Of a stretch of DNA of 34,061 nt, positions 1 through 7,997 are shown piece after piece. The stretch is from Cytophagaceae bacterium SCN 52-12. GTDB taxonomy: Bacteria; Bacteroidota; Bacteroidia; Cytophagales; Spirosomataceae. The notes beneath the pieces were generated by a model that saw nothing but the letters and a program-made list of their open reading frames with translations, was not told the DNA's origin and searched no databases. The stretch spans positions 1 through 34,061 of the forward strand of contig MEDT01000058.1 in NCBI GenBank assembly GCA_001724175.1. The letters run 5' to 3'. A program made the position numbers and the translations under genes. Within the stretch, counting starts at the first letter, position 1, and every line of letters starts with the position of its first letter.

Positions 1-887
1 CAGATAGCCCCGACCTGCCGGGCTATACTTCGATAAATCCCTACAGGGGATGCGAGCATGGCTGCATATACTGCTATGCAAGGAATTCACATGAATACTG
101 GGGGTATTCGGCGGGAGAGGATTTTGAAACAAAAATAATTGTTAAAAAGAATGCGCCCGAATTGCTTGAAAAGCTCTTCAACTCCAAAAGCTGGTCTCCC
201 CGGACGATTCATTTATCGGGGAATACCGATTGCTATCAGCCCGCTGAAAAGCGGTTCCGGTTGACCCGGCGGCTGCTGGAAATATGCCTTCAGTATCGCA
301 ATCCGGTTTCTGTTCTTACAAAAAACTCCCTTGTTTGCCGCGACCTGGACATTCTAACGAAGCTGGCAGGGCTGAACCTGGTGTCGGCGGCGTTGTCCGT
401 TACCTCGCTCAATGAAAATACGAGACGCCTGCTGGAGCCGCGTACCGCGACAGGTCAGAAGCGCCTGCAGACGATCGGGGCCCTGCACGAAGCCGGTGTG
501 CCGGTCGGGGTCATGACAGCCCCGCTGATTCCCGGGCTCAACGACCACGAAGTGCCCCGGATCATAGAGGCGGCCGCAAAAAACGGTGCATGCTGGGCGG
601 GCCTTACGATCGTGAGGCTGAACGGCGCGATAGATGAAATTTTTAAAGAATGGGTATACCGCAGCTATCCCGACAGGGCCGACAAGATACTGAACCAGAT
701 CAGGGCTTGTCACAACGGCTCGCTGAACGACTCGCGTTTCCATCAGCGCATGCGCGGAGAAGGCGTGCTGGCCGACAGCATCCACCAGATGCACAGGCTG
801 GCCTGCCAGAGGTTCCTGGCCGGTCGCTCAGCCCCGGAATTGGATAAAACGCTGTTCATAAAGGGCGGGCAGTTGCGATTATTTTAG
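1..887 (+). CDS. Radical SAM protein, PA0069-like family (5' truncated)
   Basis: The open frame enters from the left edge (first full codon at base 3) and ends at a TAG at 885-887, so the N-terminus is outside the window. The visible part starts just before the radical SAM cluster motif: cysteine codons at 51, 63 and 72 spell CX3CX2C inside GCEHGCIYCYAR, which binds the 4Fe-4S cluster that cleaves S-adenosylmethionine. Further on come an SGNTDCYQPAEK segment and a region reading TAPLIPGLND, both familiar from the PA0069/SPL-like family of cytoplasmic radical SAM proteins. The reaction of this family is not established, so no substrate is assigned. An ATG at 162 would give a shorter product but would omit the cluster motif, so it is not the real start. 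The gene lies upstream of mutS on the same strand. Confidence 0.88.
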   Translation, partial: DSPDLPGYTSINPYRGCEHGCIYCYARNSHEYWGYSAGEDFETKIIVKKNAPELLEKLFNSKSWSPRTIHLSGNTDCYQPAEKRFRLTRRLLEICLQYRNPVSVLTKNSLVCRDLDILTKLAGLNLVSAALSVTSLNENTRRLLEPRTATGQKRLQTIGALHEAGVPVGVMTAPLIPGLNDHEVPRIIEAAAKNGACWAGLTIVRLNGAIDEIFKEWVYRSYPDRADKILNQIRACHNGSLNDSRFHQRMRGEGVLADSIHQMHRLACQRFLAGRSAPELDKTLFIKGGQLRLF

Positions 888-906
888 GCATTAATCGCTT
901 ATTTTT
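875..906 (+). terminator. Possible intrinsic terminator of the radical SAM gene
   Basis: A perfect 7-bp stem (GCGATTA at 875-881 with TAATCGC at 892-898) encloses a 10-base loop and is followed by a T-rich tract at 899-906. The left arm lies in the last codons of the radical SAM gene and the stop codon is in the loop. The stem is short and AT-rich, so termination may be weak. Confidence 0.4.
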
Positions 907-907
907 G
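900..907 (+). promoter_or_regulatory. Candidate -7 promoter element for mutS
   Basis: TATTTTTG matches the Bacteroidota -7 consensus TAnnTTTG and lies about 50 bases upstream of the mutS start. A TTG at 873-875 could serve as the -33 element, but the 24-base spacing is longer than usual. The element overlaps the T-tract of the preceding hairpin, so termination and initiation would be packed together. Confidence 0.4.
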
Positions 908-959
908 TAAATAGCGTTCAGGGATGATTTCTCTGGAGAACCATTTAAAAGATTAAGCC

Positions 960-3617
960 TTGGCAAAACCTTCTGCCCCTAAAGAGACGCCTCTAAGCAA
1001 ACAATACAACCAGATTAAAGCCAGGTACCCGGGGGCGCTGCTGCTCTTCCGGGTAGGCGATTTTTATGAGACTTTTGGAGAGGACGCAGTCAAAGCTTCG
1101 AAAATATTAGGGATTGTGCTCACCCGCCGGAACAATGGCGGTGCGCATGAAGAGCTCGCGGGATTCCCGCACCATTCGCTGGATACCTACCTCCCCAAGC
1201 TGGTAAGGGCAGGAGAGCGGGTGGCCATATGTGACCAGCTTGAAGATCCGGCCACGGCAAAAGGCATTGTGAAGCGAGGCGTTACGGAACTGGTAACGCC
1301 CGGCGTATCGCTCAACGATAATGTGCTCGATACCCGCAGGAATAATTACCTGGCCTGCGTTCATCTGGGAAAAGAAGACAGGCACGGGATCGCCTTCCTG
1401 GATATCTCTACGGGCGAATTTATGACCGCCCAGGGTAATGCCGCCTATCTTGACAAGCTGCTGCAGAGCCTGGTGCCCACCGAGGTGCTTTTCTGCAAAA
1501 AGGAGAAGGAACGCTTTTTCCAGTCGTTCGGCGACAGGTTTCACACCTTCCAGCTGGATGAATGGTGCTTCGGCTATGACTTTGCCGAGGAAAAGCTGAC
1601 GAACCATTTTCAGACCAGCACGCTGAAAGGCTTTGGCATCGATAATCTCCCTCTGGGGATCGTGGCCGCCGGCGTCATTGTTCATTACCTGCTTGAAACC
1701 GAGCATCGTGAAATTTCCCATATCAACCGCATCATGCGGCTGGAGGAAGATCACCATGTCTGGCTCGACCGGTTTACCATACGTAACCTGGAGCTGGTAT
1801 ACCCGCAGCAGGAGGGCGGCGTGCCCCTCATCGAGGTGCTGGACCAGACTGTGACCCCTATGGGGGCAAGGCTCCTGCGGCGCTGGATGGTCCTGCCATT
1901 GAAGGAGAAGCGTGCAATTGAAGAACGTTTAAAGACGGTAGCGCTGTTTACCCGGCACAAGCAGCATCACGATGTGCTGGTACAACTGCTGAAGCCTATC
2001 GGGGATCTTGAGCGTCTTATCTCGAAAGTAGCCGTCAGGCGGATCAATCCCCGGGAAATGGGCCAGCTGAAAAAAGCGCTCCGCCAGATCGAACCTATTA
2101 AGGAACAGCTCAGGAAAGTCATAGGCACAGACCCCGCCGCGCCTTCAGCGGATGCGCCGGAGGCCCATCCGGAAAAGAGCTCGCTCGAGCGCTTTCTCGA
2201 CCAGCTGAGCCCATGTGAGGCGCTTCTGGCCCGGATCGAGAGGGAGCTGAAGGACGAGGTGCCGATCGTTACCAACCAGGGGAACCTGATTAAGACCGGC
2301 GTGCACGAGGAGCTTGACGAGCTGCATAAAATAGCCTATGCCGGCAAGGATTACCTTTTGCAGCTCCAGAATCGCGAAAGTGAAAATACCAGGATACCTT
2401 CCCTGAAGATAGCCTATAACAAAGTGTTCGGTTACTATCTGGAGGTGAGCAATGCGCACAAGGACAAAGTACCTGCCGAGTGGATCCGGAAGCAGACGCT
2501 GGTGAACGCCGAGCGCTACATTACCATGGAGCTCAAGACTTACGAGGAGAAGATCCTGAATGCCGAGGACCGTATTTTTGCGATCGAGCAGAGCATCTAC
2601 AGCGATCTCATGCTCTGCGCAACAGAATATATCGGGGCTATCCAGCAAAACGCCCGGGTCCTGTCGGAGCTGGATACGCTTTTGTCTTTTGCCACTACGG
2701 CGGTCAGGAACAAATATGCGCAGCCCGAGATGACGGAAGAAAACGTCCTGGACATCAGGGGCGGAAGACACCCGGTCATCGAGCACCAGCTGCCTTTGGG
2801 AGAAAGCTACATTCCCAATGACGTTTTCCTGGACGGGGAGAGCCAGCAGATCATTATCATTACCGGGCCCAATATGGCCGGTAAGTCGGCGCTTCTGCGG
2901 CAGACCGCGCTCATCGTGCTGATGGCCCAGATGGGAAGCTTTGTGCCGGCAAAGTCGGCTACGGTCGGGCTCGTCGATAAGGTTTTCACAAGGGTAGGGG
3001 CGAGCGATAATCTCAGCCGGGGCGAAAGTACCTTCATGGTTGAAATGACCGAGACCGCCAGCATCCTGAACAACCTGAGCGACAGGAGCCTGGTTTTGCT
3101 GGATGAGATCGGGCGGGGAACGAGCACCTACGACGGCGTCGCGATAGCTTGGGCCATTACCGAATACCTTCATAAGCATCCCCAATGCCGGGCCAGGACT
3201 TTATTTGCCACGCATTACCATGAATTGAACCAGCTGGCGGAAGATTTTCCGCGTATCCGCAACTTCAACGTGTCGGTAAAGGAGGTGGACGGCAAGATTA
3301 TTTTCCTGCGCAAGCTGAAGCCGGGCGGAAGCGAGCATAGCTTCGGTATCCATGTCGCGCAGATCGCCGGGATGCCGCAGCCTATCGTGCTGCGGGCCGA
3401 CGAGATCATGAGGCACCTGGAAAAAGACCATGTAGCCGAAAAGCACAGGAAGCGGATCAGGGAAATGCCGAAAAATAACTATCAGCTCAGTATTTTCGAA
3501 GCTGCCGACCCCCGGATGGAAGAGCTGAAAAACAAGCTTGAGGCGATGGATGTCAATACGTTGTCGCCTATCGAGGCGCTGCTTAAGCTGAACGAGCTGA
3601 AAAAGATCATTTCATAA
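960..3617 (+). CDS. mutS: DNA mismatch repair protein MutS
   Basis: An 885-residue protein of normal MutS length. It recognises mismatches and small loops in the cytoplasm and recruits MutL with its ATPase. The mismatch-reading motif is at F35-Y36-E37 in [12 protein letters not shown]. Connector, lever and clamp regions fill the middle. The C-terminal ABC-type ATPase shows the Walker A at about 636-643 (GPNMAGKS) and the Walker B acidic pair at D715-E716 in [14 protein letters not shown], with the ATHYHEL switch after it. The start is a TTG: an in-frame TAA lies two codons upstream (954-956), leaving only a Gcc codon and this TTG, and the following residues [20 protein letters not shown] match the usual N-terminus. 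A TTG start may keep translation low. The transporter and nuclease genes downstream run in the same direction. Confidence 0.98.
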   Translation: MAKPSAPKETPLSKQYNQIKARYPGALLLFRVGDFYETFGEDAVKASKILGIVLTRRNNGGAHEELAGFPHHSLDTYLPKLVRAGERVAICDQLEDPATAKGIVKRGVTELVTPGVSLNDNVLDTRRNNYLACVHLGKEDRHGIAFLDISTGEFMTAQGNAAYLDKLLQSLVPTEVLFCKKEKERFFQSFGDRFHTFQLDEWCFGYDFAEEKLTNHFQTSTLKGFGIDNLPLGIVAAGVIVHYLLETEHREISHINRIMRLEEDHHVWLDRFTIRNLELVYPQQEGGVPLIEVLDQTVTPMGARLLRRWMVLPLKEKRAIEERLKTVALFTRHKQHHDVLVQLLKPIGDLERLISKVAVRRINPREMGQLKKALRQIEPIKEQLRKVIGTDPAAPSADAPEAHPEKSSLERFLDQLSPCEALLARIERELKDEVPIVTNQGNLIKTGVHEELDELHKIAYAGKDYLLQLQNRESENTRIPSLKIAYNKVFGYYLEVSNAHKDKVPAEWIRKQTLVNAERYITMELKTYEEKILNAEDRIFAIEQSIYSDLMLCATEYIGAIQQNARVLSELDTLLSFATTAVRNKYAQPEMTEENVLDIRGGRHPVIEHQLPLGESYIPNDVFLDGESQQIIIITGPNMAGKSALLRQTALIVLMAQMGSFVPAKSATVGLVDKVFTRVGASDNLSRGESTFMVEMTETASILNNLSDRSLVLLDEIGRGTSTYDGVAIAWAITEYLHKHPQCRARTLFATHYHELNQLAEDFPRIRNFNVSVKEVDGKIIFLRKLKPGGSEHSFGIHVAQIAGMPQPIVLRADEIMRHLEKDHVAEKHRKRIREMPKNNYQLSIFEAADPRMEELKNKLEAMDVNTLSPIEALLKLNELKKIIS

Positions 3618-3660
3618 CAACAAACCCGCAAGAATTCATTTTTACCAAGAATAACCTGGA

Positions 3661-4866
3661 ATGAAAGCCACTGTAAGAATTCAATTAATGCTCATGATGT
3701 TTCTCCAGTTTGTGATATGGGGAGCCTGGTACGGACAAATGAGTAAATATATGGTAACCCAGCTCGGGGCAACCGGCTTGCAGGTAGGCAATGCCTACGC
3801 CGCTTTCTCAATTGCGATGATCATCGCGCCTTTTTTCATAGGCCTGGTCGCCGACCGCTATTTCGCCGCCCAGAAGGTGCTCGGCGCTCTCAATATTCTG
3901 GGCGCGGTAGTGCTTTACTTCCTGATACAAACCAGGGACCCGGACGCTTTTTTCTGGATGATCCTGCTCTATTGCATTACCTATGCGCCGACGCTCGCCC
4001 TCGGGAATTCGATCGCCATGCAGCAGATGGTGAGCTCCGAAAAGGAATTTCCGGCCATCAGGGTGATGGGGACTATTGCCTGGATCGTAGTGACTAATAT
4101 TGTCGGGCTCTATAATTTCGGGGATAAGGTCGCCATTTTTGAAATTTCGATGTATGTGTCCATCGCGCTTGGCCTGTATGCGTTCTTTCTGCCGGATACG
4201 CCGCCGAAAGCCAGCCAGAATGCCTCTATAGGAGATATACTGGGCCTGGATGCGTTCCGTTTGCTGAAAGACCGGTCTTTCCTGATTTTCGTTATATCCT
4301 CCATCCTGATTTGCATCCCGCTGTCATTTTACTATGCATGGGCCAATCCCTCGCTTACCGACTCGGGAATGACAAACGTGGAAAACAAGATGTCGCTGGG
4401 ACAGGCTTCCGAAATTATCTTTATGCTGCTTATACCGGTTATCTATGCCCGGTTTGGCGTCAAGTGGATGCTGATCTCGGCGCTGCTGGCCTGGATCGTC
4501 CGTTTTGTCGGCTTCGGCTACGGAGACGCGGGCACGAGCGAATGGCTGCTCTATCTTGCCATCGTATTGCACGGGGTATGTTATGATTTCTTTTTTGTCA
4601 CGGGACAGATCTACACGGACAATAAGGCAGGTGAAAAGGTGAAATCCGCGGCGCAGGGACTGATTTACCTGGCGACTTACGGGATCGGCATGGGGATCGG
4701 CTCATGGGTTTCAGGCCTGGTAGCCGATACTTATACTCTTGCAGACGGCAGCAAGGACTGGACGTCCATCTGGCTGGTTCCAGCAGGCATTTCTTTTGTG
4801 GTTCTGCTGCTTTTCATTCTTTTCTTCAGGGATAAAAAAGCGATCCCGGCCGAAACCGCCAGTTGA
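3661..4866 (+). CDS. MFS nucleoside transporter, NupG-like (nucleoside:H+ symporter family)
   Basis: A 401-residue, very hydrophobic inner-membrane protein with about twelve predicted helices, the size typical of the NupG/Nuc_H_symport branch of the major facilitator superfamily. The N-terminus with FLQFVIWGAWYGQMSKYM is characteristic of the Bacteroidota members. The loop between helices 2 and 3 contains GLVADRYF (residues 61-68), a version of the conserved MFS loop motif. The likely role is proton-coupled uptake of nucleosides or related compounds; the substrate is inferred from family resemblance only. The gene starts 43 bases after mutS and ends two bases before the nuclease gene, so co-transcription with both is likely. 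No odd features are visible. Confidence 0.88.
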   Translation: MKATVRIQLMLMMFLQFVIWGAWYGQMSKYMVTQLGATGLQVGNAYAAFSIAMIIAPFFIGLVADRYFAAQKVLGALNILGAVVLYFLIQTRDPDAFFWMILLYCITYAPTLALGNSIAMQQMVSSEKEFPAIRVMGTIAWIVVTNIVGLYNFGDKVAIFEISMYVSIALGLYAFFLPDTPPKASQNASIGDILGLDAFRLLKDRSFLIFVISSILICIPLSFYYAWANPSLTDSGMTNVENKMSLGQASEIIFMLLIPVIYARFGVKWMLISALLAWIVRFVGFGYGDAGTSEWLLYLAIVLHGVCYDFFFVTGQIYTDNKAGEKVKSAAQGLIYLATYGIGMGIGSWVSGLVADTYTLADGSKDWTSIWLVPAGISFVVLLLFILFFRDKKAIPAETAS

Positions 4867-4868
4867 TC

Positions 4869-5651
4869 ATGCGTATCCTTTCCTATAATCTCAATGGTAT
4901 AAGGGCAGCCCTGAAAAACGGGCTGGCCGACTGGCTCGGCCATATCACGTTTGAAGGAATGCCATTCGATGTGCTATGCTTCCAGGAAGTGAAAGCCATG
5001 GAAGACCAGGTGGACCTTACGCCGTTGAAGGACCTGGGGTACCAGCTCGTCGGATGGCATGCGGCAGGGAAAAAGGGCTACAGCGGCGTTGCGACCTTTG
5101 CCAGAACAGCTGCCGACCTGGTTGTAACGGGTTGCGGAGTACCGTTCTATGATGCCGAAGGCAGGATACTGAGGACGGACTTTGGAGATCTCACGCTTTT
5201 AAACTGCTATTTCCCTTCCGGGACAAGCGGGGAAGTGCGGCAGACGGTGAAAATGAAGTTCCTGGATGATTTTTACGAGTTTGCCCATGAACTGAATCTT
5301 CAGCGGCCCCGGCTGGTGATCTGCGGAGACATTAACATCGCCCATACGGCTCAGGATATTCATGACCCGGTCGGGAATAAAAAAAGCTCCGGCTTTCTTC
5401 CCGAAGAAAGGGCCTGGATGACAAAGTGGTTCGGGAGCGGGTTTACAGATGCCTTCCGTGCTATCCACCCCGATAGGATCGAATACAGCTGGTGGACATA
5501 CCGTGCGAATGCACGGACCAACAATAAGGGGTGGAGGATCGATTATTTCTCGGTTTCGGAAGCGCTACGGCCTAAAATAGTGAACTGCCGGCACTTTAAT
5601 GACGCGGTTCATTCCGATCATTGCCCGGTGGGGCTGGTGTTGGAGGTTTGA
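4869..5651 (+). CDS. xth: Exodeoxyribonuclease III / class II AP endonuclease
   Basis: A 260-residue endonuclease/exonuclease/phosphatase-fold enzyme that cuts the backbone at abasic sites and trims 3' ends in base excision repair. Family residues are all visible: N7 in YNLNGIRAA, E40 in CFQEVKA (metal ligand), Y114 in NCYFPSG, D154 and N156 in CGDINIAH, and the D250-H251 pair in the final SDHCPVGL. The WWTYRANARTNNKGWRIDYF stretch before the end is also typical of Xth proteins. I start it at the ATG at 4869 rather than at a TTG at 4863, because the ATG gives the conserved N-terminus and does not overlap the transporter stop. Only two bases separate it from the transporter gene, which suggests translational coupling. 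It converges with higA, 17 bases away. Confidence 0.95.
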   Translation: MRILSYNLNGIRAALKNGLADWLGHITFEGMPFDVLCFQEVKAMEDQVDLTPLKDLGYQLVGWHAAGKKGYSGVATFARTAADLVVTGCGVPFYDAEGRILRTDFGDLTLLNCYFPSGTSGEVRQTVKMKFLDDFYEFAHELNLQRPRLVICGDINIAHTAQDIHDPVGNKKSSGFLPEERAWMTKWFGSGFTDAFRAIHPDRIEYSWWTYRANARTNNKGWRIDYFSVSEALRPKIVNCRHFNDAVHSDHCPVGLVLEV

Positions 5652-5668
5652 GGCGTATGTTTGGCCGT

Positions 5669-5992
5669 TTAAGCCGGTTGAAGTGTCTTGGGCTTCAAAA
5701 TTGCCCGGATGTTAGACGTGTCAACGCGTTTTTTAGCCTCTGCCAGATCGTAATTTTTTTGTACGGTCAACCAAAAATCGGCATCTGTGTTAGGGAACAA
5801 CGCCCCTAAACGGATAGCCATTTCAGGAGAAACTGCAGACTTTCTGTTTATGATCGCGGAAAGCGTCTTGCGCGTTGTCCCTAAATGCCGCGCCACTTCT
5901 TCAACGGTGAATCTGCGGCCTGTTTCCTCCCGCAAATTGTCTAATGTTTCCCGGATAAGGTCACCCGGATGTGCCGGATCAAATAAAGCCAT
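5669..5992 (-). CDS. higA: HigA-type antitoxin (XRE helix-turn-helix)
   Basis: A 107-residue protein of the HigA family, the antitoxin of a type II toxin-antitoxin pair. It begins ALFDPAHPGDLIRETLDNL, close to the usual PxHPGEIL opening of HigA. A helix-turn-helix covers roughly residues 29-52 (EEVARHLGTTRKTLSAIINR), and the typical AIRLGALFPNTDADFWLTVQ stretch follows. It is expected to bind and neutralise HigB and to repress its own operon, probably through the palindrome at 6297-6314. It is the second gene of the pair, 13 bases after higB; the toxin-first order is the hallmark of higBA systems. It converges with the nuclease gene. The pair could equally be a stabilisation module or a leftover from a mobile element, but no mobile gene is nearby. 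Confidence 0.93.
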   Translation of the reverse strand: MALFDPAHPGDLIRETLDNLREETGRRFTVEEVARHLGTTRKTLSAIINRKSAVSPEMAIRLGALFPNTDADFWLTVQKNYDLAEAKKRVDTSNIRAILKPKTLQPA

Positions 5993-6005
5993 AATAGTCC
6001 CTTGT

Positions 6006-6284
6006 TTAATGGTAATCTATATAGTCAACATCATAGGCATTCCCGTTTTCAAAACGAAAAATAATTCGCCAGTTTCCTGATACTCTGACGGAGAAAAAAC
6101 CGTTTAAATCGCCTTTCAAAGCGTGAAAGCGGTAACCTATTTCATTCATATTTTCCGGCACACTGGCAGCATCCAAACGAGTCAGGATAAGCTTTATTTT
6201 AGCTATGTGACTCTGCTGGAGCCTTGAGCGATCTCCTTTTTCAGCATAGAGCTGTAATCCTTTGTGTCGGTAATTTATTATCAT
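6006..6284 (-). CDS. higB: HigB-type toxin (RelE/ParE fold mRNA endonuclease)
   Basis: A 92-residue protein of the HigB/plasmid maintenance killer family. These toxins bind the ribosome and cut mRNA during translation. The C-terminal half carries the family signature: RFHALKGDLNGFFSVRVSG, then NWRIIFRFENGNAYDVDYIDYH, with the conserved basic residues and the final DYH. The length is normal and the frame is intact, so the toxin is probably active. It lies immediately upstream of the higA antitoxin in the same transcription unit. The start is the ATG at 6284; the 18-base palindrome 12 bases upstream is the likely operator. Confidence 0.92.
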   Translation of the reverse strand: MIINYRHKGLQLYAEKGDRSRLQQSHIAKIKLILTRLDAASVPENMNEIGYRFHALKGDLNGFFSVRVSGNWRIIFRFENGNAYDVDYIDYH

Positions 6285-6296
6285 AACATATTTGTA

Positions 6297-6314
6297 ACGT
6301 GTAACGTTCCACGT
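6297..6314. promoter_or_regulatory. Palindromic candidate operator of higBA
   Basis: The sequence acgtgtaacgttccacgt is an 18-base palindrome with one mismatched pair (6302/6309) around a perfect AACGTT centre. It lies 12 bases upstream of the higB start. A 7-base direct repeat (TGTAACG at 6293-6299 and 6300-6306) overlaps it. Type II antitoxins such as HigA commonly repress their operon by binding such palindromes; binding here is inferred from position and symmetry. Confidence 0.6.
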
Positions 6315-6353
6315 ATCAGAGCTTTTTTATCCCGATCTCAATCACGTTATTCA

Positions 6354-6361
6354 TATATTTG
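6354..6361 (+). promoter_or_regulatory. Candidate -7 promoter element for the small membrane protein gene
   Basis: TATATTTG matches the Bacteroidota TAnnTTTG element and lies 52 bases upstream of the ATG at 6414. No convincing -33 TTTG is visible at the usual distance, although a T-rich run occurs at about 6323-6328. The region between higB and this gene is divergent, so each direction must have its own promoter here. Confidence 0.4.
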
Positions 6362-6413
6362 CAACGGGATCTAACGGATCAGATTCCCAAGCCAAGCCAC
6401 ATAAAATCCCGCT

Positions 6414-6614
6414 ATGGAAAGTTCCCGTTTCAAGCGTTTCTTCGGAGCACTTCTGACCATCATAGGTATTGTCCTGATACTGTTTGCGTGCGTCGCCTTT
6501 TTATCGGATAAACCCGTACTGGGATTGGAAGTAACCAAATGGGAAACTCTCGTTCCGTTTATCGTGGGCGCCTTATTCATGATACCCGGCGTGAGCCTCA
6601 TCAGCAATTCCTAG
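6414..6614 (+). CDS. Small two-helix inner-membrane protein, function unknown
   Basis: A 66-residue protein with two hydrophobic segments, roughly residues 10-31 (ALLTIIGIVLILFACVAFL) and 46-64 (LVPFIVGALFMIPGVSLI), joined by a short polar loop containing DKPVLGLEVTKWE. The opening SRFKRFFGALLT and the WE-TLVPFIVG pattern recall short uncharacterised membrane proteins that I associate with many Bacteroidota genomes, which supports it being a real gene. No function is known to me. It has its own candidate promoter at 6354-6361 and converges with the DUF2851 gene, the two stop codons overlapping within one CTAG. Confidence 0.75.
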   Translation: MESSRFKRFFGALLTIIGIVLILFACVAFLSDKPVLGLEVTKWETLVPFIVGALFMIPGVSLISNS

Positions 6615-7897
6615 GGCGCCTTTTTTTTCAGGAGTACATTCCCCACAGCACAGCTCAGGCAGCGCTTCAGGATACAGTAGCGGTGGTACCATTCGGTGGC
6701 TCCCTGCGAGGAAGCTGCCGAAGACATCTCCAGGCCGAGCTGCTTCCACTTCCGCGTGATCCTGTTGTTTTCCGCCGGTATTTCCTCCAGCAGCCTGACC
6801 GCCCTGTCCAGATAGCTCCTGTTGTCTGTCTTAAAGCTGTAAGCCGCCAGGAGAGGGGCTGCTGCATTGATAACAAGCGTATAAACCGCCTCGATACCCA
6901 TCGGGGGAACCAGAGTCCTGGCAGGCCTGCCGAAGTGATAGTGCGTATGCCAGTAGGCCGATTGAATGCACCTGAGCGATGTGACGAACTGCGAGGTGGT
7001 TTCGAAAGACGTCAGCAGTGAGAACAGGTTCCCGTTCCTGCTGACCAGCGAGGCGAGCTGGGCGATCCTGACAGCAGGGAAACCCGCGGGCCTCAGCCTG
7101 AACATTTTCCATTCGATCGCATCCAGCCTCTTTTTTTCGAGCCCGTATTTCTTTGAAAGAAAAGTATACTCACGCTTCAGGTCTGATACATACCCCGAGG
7201 CTGTCGCGGACGGGATCAGGCCGGCGGTACCCAGAAGAAGCGCCTCCAGCTGCAGGAAGTCGTCCCGGTGCCTCAGCAATATCTTCAGCGGGATGCGTTC
7301 TGCAAGGCTCTGGAATGCGTCTGCATTTACTTTTGCCCCGAAATACCGCGCGAGCAGCTGCCAGGCGGTTTCATCCCAGTCCCCGTTATTGCGGGCGAGC
7401 ATGTCCGAAATAACGACAGATTTGTTCTGCAGCCTTTCGACCAGGACGCGGTCGGTCATGCTGCTTTTGACGAGCGGCGGAACGCCCGGGAACTGGCGTC
7501 CGCAGGGAATATCCTGCATCGTTTCCAGGATGGCCAGGTAACGGTCTGTCATACCCGGATCGACGCGGTGCCGCAGCTCCATTACCGGGATGCGCGTATT
7601 GGGATGATCTTCCATCGGGAGGTCGTTTTCCCATACCACATGCAGGATGACGCTGTCATAGTTCTTGTCGGAAGAGTGACCGTGCTGATTCCAGCCCGAT
7701 GTCCTGACGTGGAGCTCCACATTACCGATCCAGAGCATACCTCCGATCTCGATCCGGGCTTCGAAAAAATCAGGACCGGCATTGGTATTCCTGTACCCGG
7801 GACGGAGCACTGTGATTTTGTGGCCCGATAGTGTATTCAGCGCAGAATGGTCAAAATACTGATGTTGCCAGACGAAGGCGAGAAAGTCCTCATTCAT
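6611..7897 (-). CDS. DUF2851 family protein
   Basis: A 428-residue protein of the DUF2851 family, which is common in Bacteroidota and has no established function. Recognisable parts are the opening MNEDFLAFVWQHQYFD, the NAGPDFFEARIEIGGMLWIGNVELHVRTSGW block (about residues 37-68) with HVVWENDLPM after it, and the C-terminal cysteines in CILKRCLSCAVGN, which could bind a metal. There is no signal peptide, so it is probably cytoplasmic. The start is supported by the family-typical N-terminus. The ATG lies one base from the end of a 19-bp inverted repeat, so the usual leader is occupied by a hairpin. It follows the SusC/SusD genes on the same strand, but the hairpin probably separates it from them. 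Confidence 0.88.
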   Translation of the reverse strand: MNEDFLAFVWQHQYFDHSALNTLSGHKITVLRPGYRNTNAGPDFFEARIEIGGMLWIGNVELHVRTSGWNQHGHSSDKNYDSVILHVVWENDLPMEDHPNTRIPVMELRHRVDPGMTDRYLAILETMQDIPCGRQFPGVPPLVKSSMTDRVLVERLQNKSVVISDMLARNNGDWDETAWQLLARYFGAKVNADAFQSLAERIPLKILLRHRDDFLQLEALLLGTAGLIPSATASGYVSDLKREYTFLSKKYGLEKKRLDAIEWKMFRLRPAGFPAVRIAQLASLVSRNGNLFSLLTSFETTSQFVTSLRCIQSAYWHTHYHFGRPARTLVPPMGIEAVYTLVINAAAPLLAAYSFKTDNRSYLDRAVRLLEEIPAENNRITRKWKQLGLEMSSAASSQGATEWYHRYCILKRCLSCAVGNVLLKKKAP

Positions 7898-7898
7898 A

Positions 7899-7956
7899 AA
7901 AAAGATAGTATGTATATGATTTCAAAAATGAACCTCAATATACATACTATCTTTTT
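7899..7956 (-). terminator. Perfect 19-bp inverted repeat between susD and the DUF2851 gene
   Basis: Arms at 7899-7917 and 7938-7956 are perfectly complementary over 19 bp around a 20-base loop. Read on the - strand, the stem starts with five A and ends with a run of six T, the layout of a rho-independent terminator, and it lies 42 bases after the susD stop. The stem is unusually AT-rich. Because the T-run abuts the DUF2851 ATG, it could also control that gene by hiding its ribosome site. Confidence 0.6.
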
Positions 7957-7997
7957 CCCGGCCAACAGGATGTCGGGGAAATCTTAAAGCCGGTTAC

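Noticed and set aside
5678-5698. Hairpin TTGAAG/CTTCAA as terminator between the nuclease gene and higA
   Set aside because: The stem is only 6 bp, lies in the higA coding end and is not followed by a clear T-run.
5669-6284. Possible prophage or integrative element around the toxin-antitoxin pair
   Set aside because: No integrase, transposase or flanking direct repeat is visible; the neighbours are housekeeping genes.
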